From Streptomyces sp. NBC_00554 (GTDB taxonomy: Bacteria > Actinomycetota > Actinomycetes > Streptomycetales > Streptomycetaceae): a stretch of 64,000 nucleotides of DNA. Below the pieces are notes generated by a model. The model was not told the origin of the DNA and ran no database searches. It worked only from the letters and a program-made list of their open reading frames with translations. This document shows, in pieces, positions 17,136-25,430 of this stretch. How positions within the stretch are numbered: the stretch's first letter is position 1; each line of letters starts with the position of its first letter. The position numbers were made by a program, and so were the translations under genes. The DNA lies in NCBI RefSeq assembly GCF_041431135.1, contig NZ_CP107799.1, positions 1,488,001-1,552,000 of the forward strand, given 5' to 3'.

Positions 17136-17750
17136 TCAGGTGAGGCCGAGGGCCGGAATCACGACCGCCTCCACGAATTGTGTGAGATACGCCGCATCCG
17201 CGTACTCGCCCTCCAGGACGGGGCGGACCCGCATGACGCCGATGATCTGCGCCGGAATGAACCCGAGCGCCGGGTGATCGGCGGCGATCTCACCCCGGTC
17301 GACCGCCCGGTCGATCATCTCCTTGAGCGAGGCGACCTCGGGCTCGACCAGCGCTTCGCGCAGCGCCCGCTGGAGCTCCTCGTCCGCCATCACGGTATGG
17401 CCGAGGGCCTGGAGCAGCTGGGTGTCCTGGCCCGACCACTCGCCCGCGGCGCGCGCCGCTTCGCGCAGGTCCCCCGCGAGTGAGCCGGTGTCGATACCCA
17501 TGAACCGCGGACAGCGGTTGGCGCGCAGCGCCGCGGCCACGAACTGGGGCTTCGTCTTCCACTGCCGGTAGAGCGTGGACTTGCTGCACCGGGTGCTGGC
17601 CGCCACGCCCTCCATGGTGAACGCGTCGTAGCCGCACTCGCGCAGCTGGTCGATCACGGCGTCGTAGAACTCCTGCTCACGCTCGGGCGTGATTTTGGAG
17701 CGGCGCGAGGCGACGACCGTCTCCGGTCCGTCCGCGGCCTGCGACGTCAT
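17136..17750 (-). CDS. TetR-family transcriptional regulator
   Basis: 204 residues. The N-terminal HTH is at about residues 20-65 (AFTMEGVAASTRCSKSTLYRQW). The C-terminal ligand domain resembles actinobacterial TetR_C_33-like regulators, with YADAAYLTQFVEAVV near the end. The ATG at 17750 is preferred because ggagaag precedes it; the frame stays open upstream into the divergent promoter without coding character. It faces the PAP2-EamA operon across a perfect 25-bp inverted repeat and is the obvious candidate to bind it and regulate both directions. Confidence 0.85.
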   Translation of the reverse strand: MTSQAADGPETVVASRRSKITPEREQEFYDAVIDQLRECGYDAFTMEGVAASTRCSKSTLYRQWKTKPQFVAAALRANRCPRFMGIDTGSLAGDLREAARAAGEWSGQDTQLLQALGHTVMADEELQRALREALVEPEVASLKEMIDRAVDRGEIAADHPALGFIPAQIIGVMRVRPVLEGEYADAAYLTQFVEAVVIPALGLT

Positions 17751-17814
17751 GCTCTTCTCCTCGCTCGGTTCGGGGCGACTGGGTTCGTTCCGGTGGTGCT
17801 CTTCACACAGTCTA

Positions 17815-17868
17815 ATCGATACGCCAGTGTACCGATACGGCGGCGTATCGGTACACTGGCGTATCGAT
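17815..17868. promoter_or_regulatory. Perfect 25-bp inverted repeat, probable TetR operator
   Basis: Arms 17815-17839 and 17844-17868 are exactly complementary around a 4-base spacer (GCGG). Each arm itself contains two GATACG elements spaced so that four copies of GATACG/CGTATC are present. The outer and inner pairs form nested TetR-size sites. It is located between divergent tetR and PAP2 genes. Confidence 0.8.
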
Positions 17869-17979
17869 GAGCCTTGGACAGGACCTACTCCCGTGTCGAG
17901 TGGACCTGCGGGGAGTGGACCTTGTCCTGGGCTCACCACGCACCACCCCGCGCAAGACCGTCAGCAAGGGGGCCGGGGG

Positions 17980-18831
17980 ATGGATTCCCGTACCGAGCCT
18001 GCAGAGTCCGAGACAGAACCGGAGCCCGACACGGCCGTACGCCGCCGGGCGTCGCCGGAAGACACCGCCGCACGCCCGCCGCTCCTGCGCGAGCTCCTGC
18101 TCGTCGTGGGACTCTTCCTCGTCTACAAGGTCGGCCGGCAGCTGGCCACCGGCCACACCGCCGAGGCCTTCCGCAACGCGGACCGCGTGTGGGACTGGGA
18201 GCGGTCCCTCCACCTGCCCGGCGAAGGCGCCGTGCAGAACGCGCTGCTGCACAGCGACACCCTCGTGCACATCGCGAACACCTACTACGCGACCGTCCAC
18301 TTCCCGGCCACGGTGGCCTTCCTGGTCTGGCTGTACCTGAAGCGCCCGGCCCACTACGTGTGGGCGCGCCGCGTCCTCGCGGCGGTCACCGGCGCCGCCC
18401 TTGTCGGGCACCTCTTCTTCCCGCTCGCGCCGCCGCGCCTGCTGAAGGCCGCGGGTCTCGTGGATACGGGGCAGGCGTACGGGCCCACGGTGTACGGGGC
18501 GCATCCCGCGACCGACGCGGTGGCGAACCAGTTCGCGGCGATGCCGTCGCTGCACTTCGGCTGGGCCCTGATGGTCGCGATCGGCCTGATCGCCGCGACC
18601 CGGTCCCGGTGGCGCTGGCTGTGGCTGCTGCATCCGCTGGTCACCCTGGCGGTGATAGTCGGTACGGCCAACCACTACTGGCTCGACGCGATCGTGGCGG
18701 CCGCGCTGCTCGGGATCGCCCTCGCGGTGATCCACCTGCCGCACCGGACGACGACAACGGCGGGGCGCGTTCAGGAACGTGCCGACGACTCCGTACGGGA
18801 CATACCGGAGCTTGTGGGAGCCGGCCGATGA
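17980..18831 (+). CDS. PAP2-superfamily membrane phosphatase/transferase
   Basis: 283 residues, about six membrane helices. Conserved PAP2 catalytic blocks MPSLHFGWAL (His in the SxH motif) and GTANHYWLDAIVAA (His-Asp) are present; the first KxxxxxxRP motif is poor. This matches the PAP2_3/inositolphosphotransferase-like branch, which acts on lipid phosphates or transfers inositol phosphate at the membrane. ATG 17980 has gccggggg upstream. Its stop overlaps the next start by ATGA, so it is translationally coupled to the EamA transporter. Probably controlled by the divergent TetR. Confidence 0.82.
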   Translation: MDSRTEPAESETEPEPDTAVRRRASPEDTAARPPLLRELLLVVGLFLVYKVGRQLATGHTAEAFRNADRVWDWERSLHLPGEGAVQNALLHSDTLVHIANTYYATVHFPATVAFLVWLYLKRPAHYVWARRVLAAVTGAALVGHLFFPLAPPRLLKAAGLVDTGQAYGPTVYGAHPATDAVANQFAAMPSLHFGWALMVAIGLIAATRSRWRWLWLLHPLVTLAVIVGTANHYWLDAIVAAALLGIALAVIHLPHRTTTTAGRVQERADDSVRDIPELVGAGR

Positions 18832-19805
18832 ACGCCACCGGCGCCGCCATCGTCCTGTCGCTGTTCTCGGCCGTCGCGTACGCCGCCGCGGCCGTGGCGC
18901 AGGAGCGGCTCGCCTCCCGCAGTTCCGACTCGGGCATGCTGCGCCTGCTGGGCAGCGGGGCCTGGTGGTGGTCGGTCGCGCTGAACGCGTCCGCGGCGCT
19001 GCTGCATGTGGCCGCGCTCAAGTACGGCACTCTGACGCTGGTGCAGCCGCTCGGTGCGCTCACCCTGGTGGCCGCGGTGCCGTTGGGTGCGCGGGTCGCC
19101 GGGCGGCGGGTCAGCCCGGTCGAGTGGCGCGGCACCGCGCTCACCCTGATCGGCCTTGCGGCGCTGCTCGTCACGGCGTCCGGGCCCGCGCCCGACGACG
19201 TGCTGAGCGTGCCGCAGGCGCTGGCCGTCGCCGGCACGACGGCCGTACTGATCGGCGCTCTCGCGCGACGGGGCGCGCGGCCCGGGCTGCGGCACGCGAC
19301 TGCCTCGGGCTTCGCCTCCGGTGTCGCCTCGGCGCTCACCCAGACGGTGACGGTGGCCGCGACGGACCGCTCGGAGTCGCTGCTCAGTGTCCAGGTGATC
19401 GTGGTGGCCGTGCTGGTGGCGGCCTTCGCGGCGGGCGGACTGCTCCTGTCGCAGACCGCGTACCGGGGCGGCCTCGGCGCGCCCCTGGCCGTCGTGACAC
19501 TCGCCAATCCGCTGGCCGCCGCGGTGATCGGCCTGTCCCTGCTCGGCGAACGCCTTCAGGGCGGCGCGGCGGGCGTACTGCTGGCTCTCATGGGAGCCGG
19601 GGTCGCGGCGTGGGGCGTGGTGACGCTGTCGCGGTCGGCGCCCGAGCTCGTCCTCGCGTCCATGGCCGACGATCTACCGGTCCGAGTCCTGGCTGTCGAC
19701 GACCACCCGGTCGCCGCGGTGCTGGCCCTGGAACCCGAGTCGGCGGCGTACGAACCCTCGTTGCTGCCGCAGCAACCGAACCCTGGGCATTTGACGGCCC
19801 ACTAG
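18828..19805 (+). CDS. DMT/EamA-family transporter
   Basis: 325 residues with about nine to ten hydrophobic segments and the duplicated EamA-type arrangement (AALKYGTLTLVQPLGALTL in half one, AVVTLANPLAAAVIGLSLLGERL in half two). DMT carriers export or import small metabolites or lipids; the substrate is unknown. A roughly 45-residue hydrophilic tail (SMADDLPVRVLAVDDHP...) is longer than usual. Second gene of the operon with the PAP2 protein, and followed directly by a strong bidirectional terminator. Confidence 0.82.
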   Translation: MNATGAAIVLSLFSAVAYAAAAVAQERLASRSSDSGMLRLLGSGAWWWSVALNASAALLHVAALKYGTLTLVQPLGALTLVAAVPLGARVAGRRVSPVEWRGTALTLIGLAALLVTASGPAPDDVLSVPQALAVAGTTAVLIGALARRGARPGLRHATASGFASGVASALTQTVTVAATDRSESLLSVQVIVVAVLVAAFAAGGLLLSQTAYRGGLGAPLAVVTLANPLAAAVIGLSLLGERLQGGAAGVLLALMGAGVAAWGVVTLSRSAPELVLASMADDLPVRVLAVDDHPVAAVLALEPESAAYEPSLLPQQPNPGHLTAH

Positions 19806-19815
19806 AACCGCCACG

Positions 19816-19855
19816 GGAAAGGGCGGCCGCGGATATATTCGCGGCCGCCCTTTCC
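19816..19855. terminator. Strong bidirectional terminator hairpin
   Basis: A perfect 16-bp stem (GGAAAGGGCGGCCGCG with its complement) around the 8-base AT loop gatatatt. It lies between the convergent EamA gene (stop 19805) and the scramblase-like gene (stop 19870). The A-run at the left base and T-run at the right base make it work in both directions. Confidence 0.88.
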
Positions 19856-19869
19856 TTTGTGGTGTCGTG

Positions 19870-20721
19870 TCAGCCCAGCCCGCGGGAGTCCTGCTTGAGG
19901 GCCGTGTCGACGGTCAGTGCCGTTGCCACGACCAGGCTCAACAGGGGTTCGGGGAGCTGGTAGTGGATCTGCAGGACGTAGTTGTCCGCGGTGGTGAACA
20001 TCGTCTTGGCCAGGCCTTCCCAGGTCTTGGTGATCCGGGCGACCTCGTTGTCCGACTGGTCGACGATCGCGAAGTTCCAGGCGCGCCAGTTCTCCGCCTT
20101 GATCGCGCCGACCTGCTGACCGTTCGCGTTGATCGCGAAGTTGATCTTCCCGATCATGTTCTGCTGGACGATCTCGCCGACGGGTGAACCGTCCGGACGC
20201 GCCACGAGCACCCGCGACTTCATGAACTTCGCGGGGCGCGTCAGCAGCAGTTGCGGCTGGCCGTACGCGTCACGGATCTCCAGCTTGTGGGTCATGAACT
20301 GGTCGATGCTGGCGACGAAGCGGAGGATCTTCTTCAGCGCGCTCTGTCCGACCTGGACGACCGAACCGAGCTGGTTGCCCTGCTGGTCCATGACCTTGTA
20401 CTCGTTGGTCAGCTCGATGAGCTTGGCCTTCTGGTTGACCACCAGGACCGGCTCGGTGAACAGGGTGCCGCCGCCCGCGCCGTTCGCCGCGACCCCGGCC
20501 TGCTGGTGCACCTGACGCTGCACGCGCGGGTCGGGACCCGCGGCGGGCTGCGTCGGGGCGTACGCCGGCTGGGGCTGCTGCGGAATCTGCTGCGCGGACT
20601 GGGCCTGCTGGTCCGCATTCGTGTGCTCGGTCCATTGCGAGCCGTCCCAGTAGCGCTGTGTCTGGGGCGCCCCGTTCGGATCCGGGTACCAGCCTGCAGG
20701 TGTGTTCGAATGCGTGGTCAC
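19870..20721 (-). CDS. DUF2510 plus phospholipid-scramblase-like domain protein
   Basis: 283 residues from the GTG at 20721. DUF2510 is at residues 7-33 (PAGWYPDPNG, RYWDGSQWTEH), followed by a Gln/Pro-rich linker (about 38-75). A scramblase/LURP-one-like 12-strand barrel spans about 85-275 (FTEPVLVVNQKAKLIEL, QNMIGKINFAINANG, TTADNYVLQI). Eukaryotic scramblases move phospholipids; the bacterial relatives have no proven activity. Monocistronic, with an apparent leaderless promoter. Confidence 0.82.
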   Translation of the reverse strand: MTTHSNTPAGWYPDPNGAPQTQRYWDGSQWTEHTNADQQAQSAQQIPQQPQPAYAPTQPAAGPDPRVQRQVHQQAGVAANGAGGGTLFTEPVLVVNQKAKLIELTNEYKVMDQQGNQLGSVVQVGQSALKKILRFVASIDQFMTHKLEIRDAYGQPQLLLTRPAKFMKSRVLVARPDGSPVGEIVQQNMIGKINFAINANGQQVGAIKAENWRAWNFAIVDQSDNEVARITKTWEGLAKTMFTTADNYVLQIHYQLPEPLLSLVVATALTVDTALKQDSRGLG

Positions 20722-20727
20722 CGGGGC

Positions 20728-20755
20728 ACACTACCGCGAGATGTCTTGAAATCAA
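20728..20755 (-). promoter_or_regulatory. Promoter of the scramblase-like gene, probably leaderless
   Basis: On the reverse strand TTGATT (20755-20750), 16 bases, then TAGTGT (20733-20728). The GTG start codon begins 7 bases after the -10 element, about where transcription should start, and no Shine-Dalgarno sequence is present. This is the pattern of leaderless actinobacterial transcripts. Confidence 0.55.
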
Positions 20756-20785
20756 CCAGCAGTTGGTTAGGCATCCTGTGCTCCG

Positions 20786-22837
20786 TCAGGCGGTCACGAT
20801 CGCCGGGTCGCTCACGCCCGGGCGGCCGTTCTCCACGTGTCCGGCGAACCGGCGCAGGAAGCTCGCGTCCGTGGCCGACACGACGGTCAGGTCGTACCAG
20901 CGCTTGCTCGCCCGCAGGTCGAAGGTGTGCTCCACGGTCGCGCCCGCCCGTACCTTGAACGACTTCGACGGGCCGCCGTAGCCGCTGCTCACCTTCAGGT
21001 CGACCGTGCCGGAGCCCTTGTTGGTGAGGGTCAGCTCGACGTTGCCGCCCGTGTGCCGCGCGGTGACCTCGGGTCCGGCCTTCCTGCCGGAACCCTTGAA
21101 CGTGCGCAGGAAGCCGTTCGGGCCGTGCACGGTCAGGTCGTACGCGCCGTTCGAGTACGCCGAGTTCCAGGTGTCCGAAACCTTCCTGCCCGCCTCGGTG
21201 GTGTAGGTCCAGGGGCCGTCGGTGCGGTTGCCGGACGTGACGAGGAAGGCGGCGCCGGCCTTGGCGCCGGAGCCGAAGGTGAGCGTGAACTTTCCGGCCG
21301 CCGCATCCGCCGAACCGTCCACCAGGGGCGCGTACTTGAGCGGGCGGGCCGGGCGCGAGCCGCGCTCCTGCTTGGGCAGGGCGGGGTTCGCGGGCGGGGT
21401 CGGCACGTAGTCGGGGTGACGGTCGCCGTCCGGCGGCTGGTAGCCGTCGGTGTCCGGCAGCGCGACCGGCCTGGTGTCCTTGCGGGCGAAGTCGAAGGCC
21501 GAGCTGAGGTCACCGGAGACCACGCGCCGCCAGGGCGAGATGTTGGGCTCGTGCACGCCGAAGCGGCGCTCCATGAACTGGATGATGGAGGTGTGGTCGA
21601 GCGTCTCGGAGCAGACGTAACCGCCCTTGCTCCAGGGCGAGACGACGAGCATCGGCACCCGCTGGCCCATCCCGTACGGGCCCGCCGTGCGGCTCGCGTC
21701 GCCCGCGTAGAGGTCCGGGCCGACGTCGACCGTGGACTTGCCCTGCGCGGCCGACTGCGGCGGGAACGGCGGCACGAGGTGGTCGAAGAAGCCGTCGTTC
21801 TCGTCGTACGTGATGAACAGCGCCGTCTTGCTCCAGACCTCGGGGTCGGAGGTGAGCGCGTCGAGCACCTGGGCGATGTACCAAGCGCCGTAGTTCGCGG
21901 GCCAGTTGGGGTGCTCGGTGAACGCCTCGGGTGCGACGATCCAGGAGATCTTCGGCAGCTTCTTGCCCTTGACGTCGGCCTTCAGCTGGTCGAAGAAGCC
22001 CTCGCCCTTGCGGGCGTCCGTGCCGGTGCGGGCCTTGTCGTAGAGCGGGTCGCCAGGCTCGGCATTGCGGTACTTGTTGAAGTACAGCAGCGAGTTGTCG
22101 CCGTAGTTGCCCCGGTAGGCGTCGGGGATCCAGCCCCAGGAACCGTTCGCGTCCAGGCCGTCGCCGACGTCCTGGTAGATCTTCCAGGAGACGCCGGCCG
22201 CTTCGAGGCGCTCGGGGTACGTCGTCCAGTCGTAGCCGACCTCGTCGTTGCCGAGGACCGGGCCGCCGCCGGTGCCGTCGTTGCCGGTGTAACCCGTCCA
22301 CATGTAGTAGCGGTTCGGGTCGGTGGAGCCGATGAACGAGCAGTGGTAGGCGTCGCAGATGGTGAACGTGTCGGCGAGCGCGTAGTGGAACGGGATGTCC
22401 TCACGCGTCAGGTACGCCATCGTCGTCGACGACTTGTTGGGCACCCACTTGTCGTACTTGCCCTTGTTGAAGGCGGCGTGCCCGTCGCTCCAGCCGTGCG
22501 GGAGGTCCTGGATGAACTGCATGCCCAGGTCGTCGGCGTCGGGCCGGAACGGGAGCACGTCCTTGGTGCCGTCCGACTGGTACCAGACCGACTTGTCGCC
22601 CGACGTCGTGGCCGGAACCGGGTCGCCGAAGCCGCGGACGCCCCTGAGCGAGCCGAAGTAGTGGTCGAAAGAACGGTTCTCCTGCATCAGGACGACGATG
22701 TGCTCGACATCGTCGATCGTGCCGGAACCGTGGTGCGCGGGCAGCGCCGCCGCACGCTCGATGCTGTTGGACAGCGCGGTGAACGCCGCGGTGCCGCCGG
22801 CGAGCTGGAGGAAGCGGCGCCGATTCACTTGAGGCAT
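20786..22837 (-). CDS. Secreted phospholipase C (phosphocholine-specific type)
   Basis: 683 residues. A Tat signal peptide with VNRRRFLQLAGG at residues 4-15 is followed by the phosphoesterase domain typical of Pseudomonas PlcH/PlcN (HIVVLMQENRSFDHYFGSL, TYDENDGFFDHL, EPNISPWRR) and two C-terminal beta domains (about 500-683; the DUF756-type repeats, ending ...RFAGHVENGRPG). It would be folded in the cytosol, exported by Tat, and cleave phosphatidylcholine or sphingomyelin. The ATG at 22837 places the twin arginine properly; the frame is open further upstream without signal character. Monocistronic. Confidence 0.9.
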   Translation of the reverse strand: MPQVNRRRFLQLAGGTAAFTALSNSIERAAALPAHHGSGTIDDVEHIVVLMQENRSFDHYFGSLRGVRGFGDPVPATTSGDKSVWYQSDGTKDVLPFRPDADDLGMQFIQDLPHGWSDGHAAFNKGKYDKWVPNKSSTTMAYLTREDIPFHYALADTFTICDAYHCSFIGSTDPNRYYMWTGYTGNDGTGGGPVLGNDEVGYDWTTYPERLEAAGVSWKIYQDVGDGLDANGSWGWIPDAYRGNYGDNSLLYFNKYRNAEPGDPLYDKARTGTDARKGEGFFDQLKADVKGKKLPKISWIVAPEAFTEHPNWPANYGAWYIAQVLDALTSDPEVWSKTALFITYDENDGFFDHLVPPFPPQSAAQGKSTVDVGPDLYAGDASRTAGPYGMGQRVPMLVVSPWSKGGYVCSETLDHTSIIQFMERRFGVHEPNISPWRRVVSGDLSSAFDFARKDTRPVALPDTDGYQPPDGDRHPDYVPTPPANPALPKQERGSRPARPLKYAPLVDGSADAAAGKFTLTFGSGAKAGAAFLVTSGNRTDGPWTYTTEAGRKVSDTWNSAYSNGAYDLTVHGPNGFLRTFKGSGRKAGPEVTARHTGGNVELTLTNKGSGTVDLKVSSGYGGPSKSFKVRAGATVEHTFDLRASKRWYDLTVVSATDASFLRRFAGHVENGRPGVSDPAIVTA

Positions 22838-23266
22838 GGGTGGGTGACCTCTGTCCTGACGGGGCGCGTATCGCCCGATGATGATGGAACCTGCGCGAAG
22901 GGAGTTTTGCAGGCACACCAAACGTCAGGAAAGGGTCGGGTGTCGCTGATGTGAAAGTCGGCGGTACGGGAGATGCTCGGCGACTGCCGCTTCCCGAGAG
23001 GCCCCTGCGGCACGGCTTTGCGAGCGGTGTCGGCACGTGCCGCGGCATCGCGTTCCGCGGCCCGGGTCCGACCTGTCAAAGGCACGGCGGACACCTGTCG
23101 AATCTGCTGCAATGGTCTCTCCAGCCTGTCCCGGACCTGCCGATGCCCAAGACCGGTCAGGGGTGGGCGACATGCGGCGGGGGGTCGCGGGGTGCCGTAT
23201 CACGGGGGGCGGGGGAAGCGGCCGGGGAGCGCGTGGGCGCCTCTCGAACTGCCGTTGACTCCTGGG
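22838..23266. other. Intergenic region before the GTPase/kinase system
   Basis: 429 bases between the divergent phospholipase and the Fn3-like gene. One frame stays open across it on the plus strand but its translation is Arg/Cys-rich and unlike a protein, so I treat it as non-coding. Visible elements are a perfect 12-bp palindrome CGGCACGTGCCG (23031-23042), a CCGCGG repeat just after it, and two ACCTGTC copies about 23 bases apart (near 23071 and 23094). No convincing promoter hexamers or RNA structure were found. Confidence 0.5.
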
Positions 23267-25429
23267 ATGACCGGTCACGCGGCCTGGTCCTCGGCGCTGC
23301 GCTCCCTCGGCTTCCGGCACACCGCCGAACTGCTCGGCGCCTGGGGCGTACGCCCCGAGTTCAAGGTGCTCGACGGACTCTGGTTCCGGGGGCGCGGCAT
23401 GACGTGGCTGCGCGTCGACGAGGCCTACGTCGAAGCGCAGCGGGAGCACTGGCGGCGCGAGGGCGGGCCGCACCGGGCGAAGGCGCCGGCCCTCCTCGAC
23501 CGGGCGGCGGAAATCCTGGGCGCCGACCCGATGGGCCTGCGCCGTGTCGTCGTCCACGAACTGGTGCTGCTGCTCCAGGACCACCCCGACGGAATCAGTG
23601 TCCCGGCCGCCGTGGAGCTGGGCGTGGACAAGGACGAGGCGGCGGAGCTGGTCGCCTCCGTGTCCGCGTGCCTGAAGCCGGCCGGGCGGCTCGACGGGGA
23701 GGCGGCCGGGAGTATCCACGAGGCCCTGACCGGTCGGCAGTTGTGCCGGGCGGAACGGTACGCGGCCCGGCTGGCCGGGGTCATGGCCGACCCGGAGCTG
23801 CGCGGGCTGCTGGCGTCCGTGGCCGAACTGCGCGCCGGCACCGACGAGGCACTGGCCCGGGCGGACACGCTGCACCGGAAGGGCGAATACCGGCAGGCGG
23901 CCACCGGCTATCTGGTCACGGCCCGGTACGCCGTCGACGAACCGAGGGCGCTCACCGGTCTGTTGCGGGCCGCGGAGGCCGGGGCACCCGTGGCCCCGGG
24001 TCTCCTTCCGGTCCGCGCGGAGGCCGGGCACGACGGCGTGACGGTCACCTGGAACGCCGCCACCGACCAAGCCGGGACCATCCTCTACCGGGTCCTGCGC
24101 CACCCACCGGGCAAGCCGCACCGGCACACCGAGGTCGGCGTGCCGGGCACGGCGACCCAGGTGACCGACACGGCCGCCGTACCCGGCAGCAGGGTGCGCT
24201 ACGCGATCCTCCCGCTGCGGGACGGACGGATCGCCGGGCGGCCCCGGATCAGCGACCCCCTGCTGGTCGCCCCCGAGGTGCGTGAACTCACGCTGACCAC
24301 CGGACGGCACGGCGTCAGCGCCACCTGGCGGGCACCCGCCGCGGCGGTGGCGATCCGCGCGCTGCGCGAACACGGCGGCGGCGAAACCGAAGTGACATGC
24401 CGTCAGGACAGCTTCGAGGACGGGCCGTTGGAGCCCGGAACGTATTCCTACGAGATCCACTGCGAGTACGCGGGGCCCGACCGGCGGACCGTCCGCTCCC
24501 TGGGCGTGACCGCCCGCGTGGAGGTCGAGGAGTGGCCCCGGCCGGTCGAGTCGCTGACCGGCGAGCAGCACACGGCGACCGGTCCGGTACGGCTCAGCTG
24601 GATTCCGCCGGCCCGGGGCGAGGTCCTGCTGGTGGCGTGGAGCGGGCCGCCGCCCGAGCCCGGCGCCGAACTGCCGGACGGCTTCACCACGAAGCTGCCC
24701 AAGCCGCCCCTGTCCTCTCCCCTGCTCGAGCCGGCGGCGGGCACCTCGGTGCGGATCACCGCGGTGACGGTGCTCGGCCGCCACGCCGTCGCGGGCCCCA
24801 GTGTGCTGGTCGAGGCCCAGACCCCGGTCCGTGGAATGACCGCCGAGCGCGGCCCCGGCGACACGGTGCGGCTCGGTTTCGAGTGGCCCGATCCGGCCCC
24901 CGTGGTACTCGTCGGATGGCGACAGAGCGGTGTGGCCCGGGAGCGGCGGGTGACCCGCAGCGCCTATCTGCGGGAGGGGCTGAGCCTGACGGCGGGCGGC
25001 GAGGCCCTCGACGTGGCCGTGGCCCCGCTGCCCTCCGGCGACGCGGAGTTCGTGATCTCCGGGGAGGGACACATACGGGTGCCGTCCCGGATACGGCTCT
25101 CCTACCGGCTGGTCAAACCGGGCTGGCGGGCAGGCGCGCGGCGCATGGTCGAGGTGCGGGCCGAACTCCCCGGCGCCTCACCCGGCACGACCGACTGCCC
25201 GGACTTCCTGCTGGTCGGCCGGGAGAGCATCGCCCCGCTGCATCCGCGGCACGGCATCGAGGAACTGCGCCTGACCGGGGACCGGTTGGCCGCCGGGGAG
25301 CCGGTGCGCACCGAGATCGACCTGCGCGGCCGGACCAAGCCCTATCTGCTGCGCGGCTTCCTGCTCGGAGCCGGCGCTCCCGACGCGCAACTGGACCATC
25401 CGCCGTCCGACACTCTGGTGGTGCGCTGA
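23267..25429 (+). CDS. Fn3-like repeat protein, first gene of the GTPase/kinase system
   Basis: 720 residues from the ATG at 23267. About 1-240 is helical, including a TPR-like segment (ARADTLHRKGEYRQAATGYL). About 245-640 holds several tandem beta-sandwich repeats of fibronectin-III type, recognisable by strands such as GVTVTWNAATDQAGTILYRV, RVRYAILPLRDG, GPVRLSWIPP and VVLVGWRQSG. The last part (about 600-720) is another beta domain. No signal peptide or membrane segment, so it is probably a cytoplasmic scaffold or recognition protein. It ends one base before the first GTPase gene. I do not recognise a named family with certainty. Confidence 0.7.
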   Translation: MTGHAAWSSALRSLGFRHTAELLGAWGVRPEFKVLDGLWFRGRGMTWLRVDEAYVEAQREHWRREGGPHRAKAPALLDRAAEILGADPMGLRRVVVHELVLLLQDHPDGISVPAAVELGVDKDEAAELVASVSACLKPAGRLDGEAAGSIHEALTGRQLCRAERYAARLAGVMADPELRGLLASVAELRAGTDEALARADTLHRKGEYRQAATGYLVTARYAVDEPRALTGLLRAAEAGAPVAPGLLPVRAEAGHDGVTVTWNAATDQAGTILYRVLRHPPGKPHRHTEVGVPGTATQVTDTAAVPGSRVRYAILPLRDGRIAGRPRISDPLLVAPEVRELTLTTGRHGVSATWRAPAAAVAIRALREHGGGETEVTCRQDSFEDGPLEPGTYSYEIHCEYAGPDRRTVRSLGVTARVEVEEWPRPVESLTGEQHTATGPVRLSWIPPARGEVLLVAWSGPPPEPGAELPDGFTTKLPKPPLSSPLLEPAAGTSVRITAVTVLGRHAVAGPSVLVEAQTPVRGMTAERGPGDTVRLGFEWPDPAPVVLVGWRQSGVARERRVTRSAYLREGLSLTAGGEALDVAVAPLPSGDAEFVISGEGHIRVPSRIRLSYRLVKPGWRAGARRMVEVRAELPGASPGTTDCPDFLLVGRESIAPLHPRHGIEELRLTGDRLAAGEPVRTEIDLRGRTKPYLLRGFLLGAGAPDAQLDHPPSDTLVVR

Positions 25430-25430
25430 C

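Noticed and set aside
20837..22954. A 705-codon forward open frame antisense to the phospholipase C
   Set aside because: Val/Gly/Arg-rich with no motifs; the reverse strand has a Tat signal and complete catalytic blocks.
22973..23266. N-terminal extension of the Fn3-like protein from ATG 22973
   Set aside because: The extra 98 residues are Arg/Cys/Gly-rich and do not look like protein; the ATG at 23267 gives a regular helical start.
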